The notes under the pieces were generated by a model. It worked only from the letters and a program-made list of their open reading frames with translations. It searched no databases and had not been told where the DNA came from. Made by a program: the position numbers and the translations under genes. From Thelephora terrestris (Eukaryota; Basidiomycota; Agaricomycetes; Thelephorales; Thelephoraceae): a stretch of 64,000 nucleotides of DNA. Where the stretch lies: contig WIUZ02000001.1 of the NCBI GenBank assembly GCA_015956445.1, forward strand, positions 3,410,001 to 3,474,000. Reading direction: 5' to 3'. Positions 44,933-55,954 of the stretch are shown here, piece after piece. Every line of letters starts with the position of its first letter. Positions within the stretch are counted from its first letter, which is position 1.

Positions 44933-47900
44933 TCATTCTGCTTTTTCACTTCTCTCTCGCCTGACCGCAAAACTGACGAAACGACGGAAGTCTGAGAACA
45001 CTTCGCGTTTTTTCTCGCTTGATGGCTCAGGCTTCCCGTTCGGGTCTTTCTCAACAGGCGGGGGAGACGTCAGCGCTGAGAATATGTTATCTCCGCCTCC
45101 CGACGATGACACCTGGGCTACCAAACTGGGCAGTGATACTCGGCTTCCTCCTGGACTCGAGGTGGTCGCAGCGATATTACTGGCGGAAGGGTCCATATCG
45201 AGTAATGTCAAGAAGGAAGCCTTCTCAAGTTCAGGTTTGGTGCTCGTGATCGTCAAGAACGAATCGAGTAATTCATTCTCTTCAACTTTTGGGGTTCCTT
45301 TGAGATCGAGGATCTGCGAATGGTGGTCAAGAAGACCTGTCTGACGATCAAAATGTATTACGTACCTTTTGGAAGTTGGAGAATGAATCGTCTCCGATCA
45401 ACAATGTGTAATTGAGGATGAAACCTTCGGGAGGATCCTGAAACCAAGTTGCGGTGGACCGCGGCTCGTGAGAGAGACAAGGCGGGCCCCACTTACTGCT
45501 GGGGTAACTATGACCTTCAGGAGTGACTCCAGCCGTTGCGTATTCTTGTTTATTGTTTTCGTGTAGCTGTACGAAACCAACTGAGGCGAATAAACACGGT
45601 AAGATGTGAACCCGTCTAACCTTGCAGAAACCGCTGTGTCTCCACCGGACAGCTTGAGAAGGCAAGCCTTGAGTGCTTGTAGGTCAATAATTAACTGTAG
45701 GAACGTGAGTCGCGCCGTTCACCGCCCATTATCTGAGTCACCTGTTCTGCACCCGTCTCCTTGAGCGGCCGACTCTTCACAAGGGCGTGCGTGAATTTCG
45801 CTAGGATTAAGCTCGGGTACAGGATTGATTACGAGTCCAGAGTATAACTTGAATGAATGCAAACCTTGCAGCCTTGTCCAAGAAATTCCGCGTGTACTTC
45901 GGCCGTTCGATATGGTCCCTCACAGCCTGTACAACGTTTTCGACCGCCTGGATCAGGTCAATAACATTGTTGGAAGGACCGCTGACCAGGTTCAGTTGAG
46001 ACCAGGCGGTCCGGGCGATGGCCAGGCATGGCGGATCAAACGCCGTTTCCAGCTCCTTCAATAGAGCGACTATGGCAACCGAAATTACACTTGGGCGCGT
46101 ATGAGCGGTGCAGCGCGATCGTAAGACAGGTGTGATGGCCGGCTTACTTCGTAAACAAGTCAAACTCCTCTGATAGGGATATCTTCTCCTTGTATTCGTC
46201 AATGATCTTTTCTCGGATCTTTTCCTCGAGCTAGATCGTGAATTGATCAATTAGCGACAGGATGATTAGGACAGCTGAGGTCCCACCTCCATTGCTGTTG
46301 TTTGACAGTAGTCCGCAGTATTGATCGCCAAACACGCACTGTTTACATGAGTTGAGTCGAAGGGGTTCTCTGTCGATCTGCGAGGCTGGAACTGTACTAC
46401 AGGCCTGGGAACATGTCGATGAGGCGTTAACGTGTGAACAGCAATTTCCATACTTTTTCATGCTCGCTAGCAGCACGTCCTCAGCGTAGACCTTCAGCCA
46501 TTTCTTGTGCACACCAAGAAGATCGAACAGCGCCTTTCCTGTTCCAGTTCTTCCCAGGTTTGCGCACTGCTCGAGGTTATGACCAATGAAGTAAAAGAGT
46601 TCGGTTGATGATGGGTGAACGATCAAAGAAGGAGAATCTTCCTCCTTCCCCGAATTCGGAGCATCAAACGAGGGTCGTGCTTCCAGAGAGCCACGGGCCT
46701 TGAGTCCGTTTCGATGAGATGTTAGCATATCCGCCAATGCCCTGTGCATGTCCGGTAGTCAGTGAACAGCTTCGGAGTGGAGTGATCGGGGTGCCGCACC
46801 TGTCCTGCGCCTCAACGAAAATGTTCATGTGGTGTTCGAAGGCGGATGTGATTGGCTTGGACGGCCTCGGGTCACTTGGGCTGCCGCGTGTCAGAAGTTC
46901 TATTACCTGTGCATCGCAAAAATCAGACACGGGGCAGTGTTAAAATGTGACTCTGGATCGGTGCATACTGGTGTGGACCATTTACGAGACATAGAAGCTT
47001 CAAACTCCATTGTGGGCTGTAAGGTGTCAAGCAGTTGCTGCACCGTCAACGTTGGAGCCACTTTCGACAATACAACAGTTAAATCTTCCCGAGTAATTTC
47101 GGAGAATTTGGAAAACATCGCCCATCCGACCTTCCAATCATCGGGGAAGACCCGTTTTCCGTCCTTGTCGTTCTCCATCTCAGCCTCGTGCCTGGACAGG
47201 ACCCGCCGGAACCAGGCGAAGCGTCTGCCGACGTTATCTAGACCTCCCGCCTCATCAGATGGCCTAAAGATCCTTCGGTACTCCTTAAGCTCCGATCCGA
47301 CGTAGCGTTCTACCATTTGAAGGCGGACATCAGGACCTAAGGCGTCTGCAATCAAGCAAATGGAGTTAACAGTTTCAGGCGGGAGGGTGCGAGCGGGTGA
47401 AGAAGTTTGGAGGTAGCTATACGAAAGCGGAGTAAGCACAGGTTGAGGATCCGACACCATCGGAGGTCCACCACACGTACAACGCATCAAAGTCAGCGTC
47501 AACCTTCGTTCTGAGCTCGCCTTGAATATCTTGGACCTGTCGCCAAACCTGAGCGATGGTCGGAACTGCGATGTACGGCTTGAAGGTCAGCGACAGCTGT
47601 TTAACCGCCTACTGGACCGTTTCAGAGGGTAGAGCCCCAATCGAAGCAAGTTGTGAAACACACCCCATACGCGTGCACGATGTCGTGGTACTTGTTGTTC
47701 CGAATTAGGGACTCGAGCTGTGCAATCTCGTTGACTAATAGAGGGATAAATTCACTCGATAGGTGTTCCGCAGAGGATGCACATACCGAGAGATTGGAGT
47801 CTCTGCAAGGAAGTCATGCTCAACATGAGATTCTTCTTGGCCAAATCCAAGATTTGAATATCCTTTGTGATGTTCTTCACGATTGCCTCAGACTCGGATG

Positions 47901-48358
47901 CCTTCTCCTGGATTCGAGACATTTGACCCAGCAGCTCCTGCATCGGAAGACCGCCATCTTAGTCACCAGAAGCCAGAGGTAGCGAGGAACCGTACCGAGA
48001 TCATTTCTTGAATCAGTTGCATTCGATTCGGATCCTGGTTTGCCTTCAGTTCTTCAGTCAACTCGTCTATCTGTGCTTTCAGCTGCCGTTCGTCACCAGC
48101 CAAACGTTGCTGAACAGCTTCGAGTTCTCCGAGAGATGCCTCTATAATCACCAGGTTCGTTTCTCAGTCAGTGTCAACACGTATGTCAACACCGGAGATT
48201 AACTAACCCGTTGGGAACAGCTTGTTCAAGTGGCTGACGGTATCGAGCTGTCCGTCGAGAATTTCGGCATCGTGTCCGCGCGGCAGGTCGAGGATACGTT
48301 GAAGAGAAAGGATGACCTCGAGCGGAAGTTCTGGACCAGGTGCATTTTGCCTTGACAT
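44933..48358 (-). CDS. VPS53: VPS53, subunit of the GARP tethering complex
   Basis: Read from the ATG at 48358 to the stop at 44933 with about ten or more short introns. The first exon encodes PELPLEVILSLQRILDLP and ends HLNKLFPT. Coiled-coil exons follow (48151-47963, AQIDELTEEL; 47943-47752, EAIVKNITKDIQILDLAKKN). The block 47502-46903 carries the family segment LKEYRRIFRPSDEAGGLDNV, then RRFAWFRRVL and KFSEITREDL. Later exons lead to ILDLKGTPKVEENELLDSF and a Ser/Pro-rich tail. VPS53 works with VPS51, VPS52 and VPS54 at the trans-Golgi to tether endosome-derived vesicles. Only the main exons were traced, so borders in the middle (45.3-46.7 kb) are approximate. It shares a 136-bp intergenic space with the LYAR-type gene. 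Confidence 0.88.
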
Positions 48359-48494
48359 GGAGGACGGGGAAAGCTGTTTGCACTTATTTGCCTCCGAATG
48401 CGTCCAGATCGAACATCAATTTTCGTTCAATCGAGTGATCGGAAAGCAAAGCATCTACTGAGATTTTACTCTCCGGGGACAAGGAACGGCGGTA
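48359..48494. promoter_or_regulatory. 136-bp bidirectional promoter region, VPS53 / LYAR
   Basis: The start codons of the two divergent genes are 136 bp apart, so their promoters and 5' leaders must share this space. No TATA box is visible, as is common for housekeeping genes. Confidence 0.6.
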
Positions 48495-50007
48495 ATGGTC
48501 TCATTCCAGTTAGCATCCCAGCTCACACATCCTCACTTCAGCAAACTCACAATATCACAGGTGCAACGGTTGGTCATGATACCCTGCCTGCCCCTACACT
48601 GGTGCTCAACCTTTCCACAGCTTGTGCAGATGTTTTGACGAAGCCAAAGCTTGACAAGCATCAGACTAAGTGTCGCGCGTCCTTTGACTGCATCGACTGT
48701 AGTAAACGCTTCGAAACCCCAGCGGACTACAAAGGGCATACCTCGTGCATATCAGAGGCTGAAAAGTACGAAAAGGGGTTGTACAACGGCGGAGTAAGTG
48801 AATACGTTATCCGAAATCTCTCGATTAACCCAATTGCATTGCAGAAACAGGGTGGTCCCGAGATGTCAGGTAGAAACAATCGATCGTGGAAGCAGGGTGG
48901 AGGGAGGCAATGGGGGAATAACCGGGGGCAATGGCCACAGAGGAGCATGAACCAGGCTACTGGTGCAAACGAAACCCCTCTTGGAACTCCGGTTCGGATG
49001 TCGCCTGTGAGCGATGCCCCTGTGGTCAAAGAAGAACCAAAAGAGAGCGAAGCCACAGCCAAAACTCCGAAGAAGCGAAAGGCAGAAACTGAACCTACGG
49101 AATCGAAGGTATGCCTTTTTCAGATCCACAGCTTGCGCATTTTCACGACAAACAGGACATCTCTGAACCGGTGAAGAAGAAGAAAAAGAAGCAGAAGGCC
49201 GTTGAGGATGTCCACGAGGCGACTGAGACGACCGAGGCCAAAATCACGAAGGTGAGGACTTCTCGGATCATTCGCACCTTTCCTGAAACCCTATCGTACA
49301 TTCAAAGGTGGAAACGAAGACAAAACACAGATTGAATATTGAAGTTTGGGTCGCCAAAAGTCCGTCTCGACCTGAAGAGGTGATTCAATCAATCTCGTGT
49401 GTTGGCAATTGGTATTGACACAATCACAGTGCGGAGATGCCACGCAGGAGGTGGGCGAAAAGAAGACAAAAAAGAAGAAAAAGGGGGCTGGTGAAGAAGT
49501 CAAGAAGAAGGAAAAACGGAAAACGAAAGAGGATCCTTCGCCGTCAGGGCAAGAGCTTGAGTCTGCTGCAATAGTGGACACCAACGACACTCTCGTTACT
49601 CAAACGTTGGTGACCGAAGTTTCCTTGAGAATCAAACAGGGAGAGGTAAGTTTTCTGCACCCTCCATGATCAACTTGGATCGATGCGACGCTTATCGTGT
49701 TTTGTAGGCACGATCGACGAAGAAATCCAAGTCGAAGGAGTCAAAGTCAAAGCTCAAGGCAGCCACCGAGGAAGCTCCATGCGTGACCACTCCAGCCGCG
49801 TCACGACTCACTGCGACAGAGGCAGCGGGGGTAGCGCGAGATGATCAGGGGCACCAAAAGAAAAGGCGACATTCGGGTAACCACCACGAAGAAAATGGTG
49901 ATGCGACACGGGTTTCCCAGGGGAACAAGCACACCTCGAAGGAGGGACGGAAAGAGAAAAAAAAGAAACACAAGTCAGGAGGTCAGACTGCGAGTACTGT
50001 TGAATAG
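48495..50007 (+). CDS. LYAR-type zinc-finger nucleolar protein
   Basis: Exons 48495-48508, 48561-48568 (8 nt), 48621-48793, 48845-49108, 49156-49251, possibly a 36-nt exon near 49309, 49430-49645 and 49708-50007. The joined N-terminus reads MVSFQCNACADVLTKPKLDK, then RASFDCIDCSKRF and the zf-LYAR pattern HTSCISEAEKYEKGLY. This matches the paired C2HC fingers of LYAR, a nucleolar protein linked to ribosome biogenesis. The second half is Gly/Arg/Asn/Gln-rich, then long Lys-rich tracts that should act as nucleolar targeting signals. The Cys-x2-Cys of the first finger depends on the 8-nt exon, which supports the model. The exon between 49252 and 49429 is uncertain. Confidence 0.82.
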
Positions 50008-50377
50008 TAGGGGTTACATGAGCTCGTTTGTACGTGTACTACGCTTCTGCAGGTTGGCCAGACTCTTCACTGAGCTTTATTGCTATGGGGATCGAAGATC
50101 TAATGCGAAGAAAGTGCGCCCTCATAGTCTCAACGTTCAGCTCTTGAACAAGAGGACGTTGATGATGATAGGATCATCAAATCTTTGCAGGTTCGGTAAG
50201 GATGAGTGATCGATTACATCTCCCCAATATGCTTATTGAATGATGGCATTGAATCCGTGCATATAAGGTGGAGTAAGACGTGTTCAAATCTCCAAGCTTC
50301 ATCCCTCTTCCGCTACCCCTCTCCTAGGCAGTCATCTGTCGACACACTCTCATTGCCCCTCCCTCTCCCTCATAATT
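50008..50377. other. gap between LYAR and DUF1996 genes
   Basis: Holds the 3' UTR of the LYAR gene and the promoter of the next gene. The last 80 bp before the start are C/T-rich, a usual leader for basidiomycete genes. No gene seen. Confidence 0.5.
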
Positions 50378-51740
50378 ATGATTACCTTCTCTTCTTTCGT
50401 TTTACTCGCTTTGACCGCGTCCGCAAAGGCTTACTTCCTGGTTGGCCGTCAGTATTCCAAAAACTTACTACCGTCGCCTTTTCTTCGTTTGCTGATTCAA
50501 CTCTTTATCTCAGAGTCAATTCTCGTCATCGAACGTGCAGACCCCATTGTAAGCCCTGGCGCTGTCGCAGGGCACGTTCACAGAGTCATTGGTGGTTCAA
50601 ACTTCGGAGTCGAAATCCCTTCCTCGGATTACCTTCGCGAGTCTGAATGCACCTCCAGTGGTATTCAAGAGGACAAGTCCGCGTACTGGTTCCCTCAGTT
50701 GTACTTCGAGTATGCAGACGGCTCATTTGAGCTCGTTCCTGGTGGCCCAGTGACCTACTATCTCTTCCCTGACCAATCCGGGCAGACCACCATTTTTCCC
50801 GACAACTTCCGCATGATCTCCGGGAATTCCGCGCAGGCTCCACCTCTGGGAAGTTTCGCACAGGAGGCAGTTTCTTTCCTTTGTTTGGATTTCAACGGAG
50901 TTAGCACCAAGTCTAATTTCCTTCCGGAAACGCCTTGCCCCAGTGGCGTTCGTGCCCAACTCGTGAGTCTGGTTTGCATGACCGAAACAGACTCTCCGTC
51001 TCACATTTCATCACCAAGAACTTCCAAAGTTGCTGGAACGGAAAGGATGTCGACTCATCTGACCATAAATCTCACGTTTCGTACCGCAGCGGAGGGCCAG
51101 ACAGCGGCGACTGCCCTTCTGACTTCCCGGTTAACCTTCCCCGTATCTTCAACGAGATGTACTATGACACTGGCAGTTTCAATAACAAGACCAGCCAGGC
51201 CAAAAACCCCAACCAACCATTCGTGTACGTCGCGGAGTTCTTCTGTCGTTGGGGACTGCTCACGATCTCCCCTCGTACTAGCTTCTCGAACGGTGACGCC
51301 ACTGGCGCAATGTACCACGGCGATTTCTACATGGGCTGGGAGCGCGCGACTCTGCAGCGGGTCGTCGACGAATGTCATTGCAATCCTTTCGGTGATTTCA
51401 CCTGCTGCGTTCAGCAGGGGATCATGACCCGCCCGACTACCACCTGTTCCATCACTACTCAGATCAACGAAGAGGGTACGCCCATCTCATACAAATGACG
51501 TACATATTACCCACTAATACCTGTCTCGTCTACCATACAGTTACCGGCAGGCTCCCAAAGCTCCCCGGAAACAACCCCGTCCGGCTCAACGGCGAGCTTC
51601 CCCAGCCCGACCCAAATCCTCCCAGCTTGCGCTGCGACGTGCAAGTCATTTCCCAGCCAGTCACAAAGCGGGAGGAAAATCTATTCGGTGCTCGTGGTCA
51701 CAACCGCTTTTCCAAACGTGACGATTGTACGAAATCGTGA
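50378..51740 (+). CDS. secreted DUF1996 protein
   Basis: Exons 50378-50447, 50514-50962, 51019-51224, 51282-51475 and 51541-51740 sum to 1,119 nt, or 372 aa, all in phase. The N-terminus is a clear signal peptide (ITFSSFVLLALTASAKA), so the product should be exported. DUF1996 marks: DPIVSPGAVAGHVHRVIGGS, YWFPQLYFEYADGSFELVPG, CPSGVRAQL joined to NFQSCWNGKDVDS, DHKSHVSY and FVFSNGDATGAMYHGDFYMG, with conserved Cys near the end. The reaction or ligand of this domain is not known; it is common in secreted fungal proteins, often next to WSC domains (none here). The tail ends with a short basic stretch. It looks intact. Confidence 0.88.
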
Positions 51741-52330
51741 GCTCAGATCACACAAGACAACCATGAACCATGCGTGCCCGGGAGGCACGTTTACATCCAT
51801 CTCTCGTTGGTGTAACCCACCTTTCTCTCATATCCCCTGGGCCCGTTTACACGGCTGAACGATATCACGTTCATGACCTGCTTTCCTCTCAGGCTCCTGT
51901 TCCGTATACTTGCCCTCGTCTGTGATTCACCTTTGTTCTCCCATTTCCCCGCCCAAACGCCATACGTATTGATTATTACATGGGAAGCTCTGGGTGCGCT
52001 GTGCGCTAAGATGGCGGGAAATTTGTCGGACGTAGCTTTCTGTTGTTGGCTGTCGTCGATTATATTGCTTAGTGTATTCGTATCCTGCTGAAATTCATAC
52101 GTAGTTATATAGCGTATGAACATGTTTCTAACCCAGATCACAAAAACTAGCGAAGGTCAGCTGTCGTTCCCCGGAAACGCAAGTGTGGGATTGCCGCATG
52201 CCAGTATGGAAGATCATCGCTGCGACTGGTGGCGTTCGTGTGACGACACCCTTTTTTCAGATAGGCCACGTGTTTGCAAGGTGAAGGGTACAGGCAGGAG
52301 ATAAAGAGGGGGGCATATCATGTACATAAA
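51741..52330. other. gap between convergent DUF1996 and ATG3 genes
   Basis: Should hold the 3' UTRs of both genes. Short overlapping frames only; no motif or RNA gene seen. Confidence 0.5.
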
Positions 52331-53878
52331 CTAGAATGCAGTGGTGGAATCGACCTCAATGGTGGGAACGATGGAGGCGATGAACTTGAGGAAAACGACC
52401 AGATAGAAATCAACCCTCAGGCCCTCGATCTCTTCCTCTTCCCCCGTTGCCCCGGGTGTTTTCTCCCCGCCCTTCTTGCTGCCACCACCAAACACGCCCC
52501 ATTTCTTCTTGGACTCTTTAGCGGCAGGACTGGAACCTCTGCGGAGAGCTTGCTGCTCCTCAATACTGGCGTTCATACGTTCGATCACCTTCTTCATCAC
52601 ACTCGCGTGTTTGCAAGGGTGTACGGACGCCACCCGTAGGTTACCCGAGTGGGGGAACGGTTCAATGGTCACCGTCTTGAACGCATGGTCGGCAGAGACA
52701 TCTTGGAAGATTTGGGGAGGGGTGAGTGGGGTTCCGTTCTACCAATAGACAGCCTAATCAATACAACGGTCTTCTGATATGTGGAAGTAACGCGGGACGT
52801 GCCTCGTCGTATCCCAATAGCCAGATGCGCGGCGTTTGGTAGTACTTGTCGTAAGTGATCATGACATCGTAAGTTCGCACTTGAAGCAGGTTTCCTTTGG
52901 CCACTTCAATCTCACTTTCGCATGGGAAACACGTGAGCGGTGATACAAGGAGGGAATGAAACTCATCATCGTGACGTACGCGGTATCTTGAACTAAGTTC
53001 GTGGGTTTAGGCGGGGCGGCAGTTGCTTCGTCGTCACCCTCTTCGAGCTCCTCCTCCATGTCTGGTATATCATCCAAATCGGGCGTCTCTGCAGGTTCAG
53101 CAGGAGCCCCGCCCAAGGAGACCTTTCCAACGCCACCGGTGATGTGGTCAACATCTCCCGCACCGTCGAGGTCGGGTATATCATCGATTTCACCCGCATT
53201 TCCAGCAGAGTCGTGAGCTGATGGCCTCCCAGTGTGGGTTTCCACCCATTCGTCCGCTTCGCTGCCCGTCGAGGAGAGATCGCCGATGGCGAGAAGGCGT
53301 TCCCTGTCCTCGTCGGCATCGGTGTACGCGAGAGCAGTTGCGCGACGAAGGCACGGCACTCCGCGAGTTATTAAGTATTGTTTGTCAGATGGGAGGTAGT
53401 CTCGTGCTTTGGAGGTATCGCCTTTCTCCCTGACGTCCACGGCGATTCAGATCACGCACGTTTGAGAACACTGGTGCGTGAGATAAGCAAAGATTGGGAC
53501 CCACCACGTCCAGACAGGAAACTTGTACGCCAAAAAGTCACCAGCGGCAACAAACTCTTCTATTTGGGGTGCGGAATGGGACACCGTACGGGGTTGCCTC
53601 TCAGTCGATCGTTTCACCAGCTTAGAAGTTCCGGAGGAAGAGACGAACCAGGTGTTATCCTCCCATGCTCCTTGAACTTGCTCTCCTTGAGAACCTGTTA
53701 TCGCCACAAGGATTAGACCGATGCGGCCCAATCAAGCGGTTGATCAGCTGGCACGCACAGGGCTAAAGTAGTCTCTGACGCTCCAGTAATGTTGCTACAT
53801 GTCGGGGTTGTAGGGTCAGCCAAGTGGCGATTGAAAGATACACGACGAGAGAATTTGTCCAACCTGAATGGCATGCAT
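52331..53878 (-). CDS. ATG3: ATG3, E2-like enzyme of ATG8 lipidation
   Basis: Starts at 53878 (MHAIQ, then [27 protein letters not shown] and [17 protein letters not shown] over short introns). The part [20 protein letters not shown] and [18 protein letters not shown] leads to the acidic flexible region (53000-53250) that binds ATG7/ATG8 in other species. The C-terminal half has the E2 fold with the active cysteine in [18 protein letters not shown], and ends [23 protein letters not shown]3 takes ATG8 from ATG7 and passes it to phosphatidylethanolamine on the growing autophagosome. A Lys/Gly-rich insert (about 52420-52520) follows the HPC motif and is longer than in yeast. It looks intact. Confidence 0.93.
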
Positions 53879-54231
53879 CGATGTCGAACAAGAGCGGAGA
53901 AGTAGATGACGGCGACTATTTCGGACTGAAAAGCCAGGTTCCCCCACAGCCCGCTGAGGCCACGTGCCGGATTTCGCACCGGTCAACTCAGTTTCCAGAG
54001 TGCAAAGCCTCCCTCGCTACCGTCAGATACGCTAGGCTCAATGTAAACTAATTTCCTACTTCCTGGGCTTTTACGGCGCCGCTAGAAATGGGGATAAAGG
54101 CGAAGCGCAAACCGATCTTAGCCACATTCACGGAGGCAAAAGAGGCTAAGGTGGGAGTCTAGGCCCACAAGTACAAGATCCTAAAATTACAACCCAAGAA
54201 TATCGACAAGAAAAAGCTGTTAAACTTTTCT
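53879..54231. other. gap between ATG3 and MVD1
   Basis: Promoter of ATG3 and 3' UTR of the mevalonate gene. No gene or repeat is supported. Confidence 0.5.
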
Positions 54232-55542
54232 CTAAGGCAACCCCTCCACACCAAGCAAACTTTCCTCAGGACCTAGGGTCCTCGGACCATCTCCGACACG
54301 CGTGTGAATGAGATTCTTAACTGCTCCCACACCAAACGGTTTAGCAACCGCAGTGTTGAAGCCAGTCACGACGTTGCCCTGAACTCCGTCTGACCCGAAT
54401 AAACCGAATGGATCCTTGAATTGGTTGGCCTGGGGGAAATAGTTTACAACCAGTTCAACGATTTCCTTCACGTTCTCCTTGAGCGTGTAGATGACCGCGT
54501 TCGGGCCGGCATCGTAAGTGTATGCGGCCTTGAGTGGACCCCCCGCGTCGACGGAGACTCTGTTGTACTCCACGATGAGAGAAATAATCGCGCGGCTGAC
54601 ATCGTTCATATAGAAGATGGGAGGGTCAGTGTCCAAAGCGACTGCGTGGAACTGGTTCGAATCTTGCATCGTAATCTTTGCGAAGGTGTTGAAGTCGCGC
54701 TTTTTGATGGCCTCGCTGATCACCTTCATGCGCTCCGGTACGACATGTTTGATGCGGTGTTGGAGAAGGGTAGATGTTTCAACGGTTCGTTGCATTCCGG
54801 ATGTGGATGAAGTTCCCTTCTTGTCGTCCGAAACGACGCAGATGAGAGCGTGTATCTCGGGCCAATGTTCTCGGGGCGCGATCTCGACGGCAAGGGAATC
54901 AGATCCATCCGGAGATGAACCCATTTCCCAAGCCACAAAGCCGCCGAAGAGGGATCGGCAGGCTGATCCAGATCCCTGACGTGCAATTAATGAAAGCTCC
55001 GATGGGGTCGATGGGAGCTGGTATAGCGATGCAAGCGATTTGACCAGGGCCGCGAAACCGGAAGCCGAAGAGGCCAACCCAGCGGCGGTTGGGAAGTTGT
55101 TCTTCGAAGCGATATGGACATAAAATTGAGAAAGCTACGTGGCCTGATTAGAAAGTGGAACGATACACGGGATGAATTCTCCATTCCATCCATACCTTGG
55201 GCTCGTTAGGTTTCTCAGCCTCCAGGTCCGCTCTGAGGCGCTTCATCTCAGCAATGCAGGTTGCAGTGCGACCGTTGGGTTTGATTTCTTCTTCTGTACC
55301 ATTGAGCCACAGCCTATCTTTGGTGAAGGAGGGATCCGCTCGAGAGGTCGTCGTAGATCGGAGATGATCTTGATCCAAGGTGACCGATAGCGAATCGTTG
55401 GTGGGAAGGATGAGCTTCGTGTCTCGCTTCCCCCAATACCTGTAGTAATTAGGTTACCAAACAAATCAAGGATGGCGAGCAGGAAGGGTTACTTGATGCA
55501 AGCAATGTTCACCGGTGCAGATGCTGTCGCCTGGTAGACCAT
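54232..55542 (-). CDS. ERG19: mevalonate diphosphate decarboxylase
   Basis: Converts mevalonate 5-diphosphate to isopentenyl diphosphate using ATP, the last step of the mevalonate pathway that feeds ergosterol and other isoprenoids. Read from the ATG at 55542: YQATASAPVNIACIK, YWGKRDTKLILP and NDSLSVTLDQDHLRSTTTS; then, after an intron ending near 55140, SQFYVHIASKNNFPTAAGLASSASGFAALV with the GHMP-kinase ATP loop. GSGSACRSLFGGFVAW, the pair MQDSNQFHAVALDTDPPIFY, and AAYTYDAGPNAVIYTL near the end complete the family pattern. Three main exons with short introns. It looks intact and lies in the same direction as ATG3. Confidence 0.95.
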
Positions 55543-55954
55543 GGTAGAGAAACAAAAAGCGAATATCGTACCACAAAAGGTTTCTGACCGGTTTCTATAT
55601 GTTCTACCTACTAGTATTCTTCTTGTTCACATAACGATTCGGATAACAAAAATTGACTTACTCTTGTTATCGAAACCTAGTCCAAACACAACAGAGATTC
55701 CGAATCGAGGGCGCTTAATCGGATTCCAGCCTCAACTGTTTAACACCATCGACGACGTCGAAGACGGTAGGACCACCTCTTGTTTTCTTCCCATTATCTA
55801 TCACTGGAGACGACTCTTCAATCGTTGTTGACTATCTTTCAAATTTTCCTCACTGTTTCCTGCCTGGATCCAACACCAAACCTCGCTGAACGTTGCTCTT
55901 CTGCCTAGATTTTCTCCACATTGAGTGCGACAATAATCCTCGGTAACAAGGCCG
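55543..55954. promoter_or_regulatory. divergent region between ERG19 and CCR4
   Basis: About 410 bp between two divergent start codons, probably holding both promoters. No TATA box identified. Confidence 0.45.
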
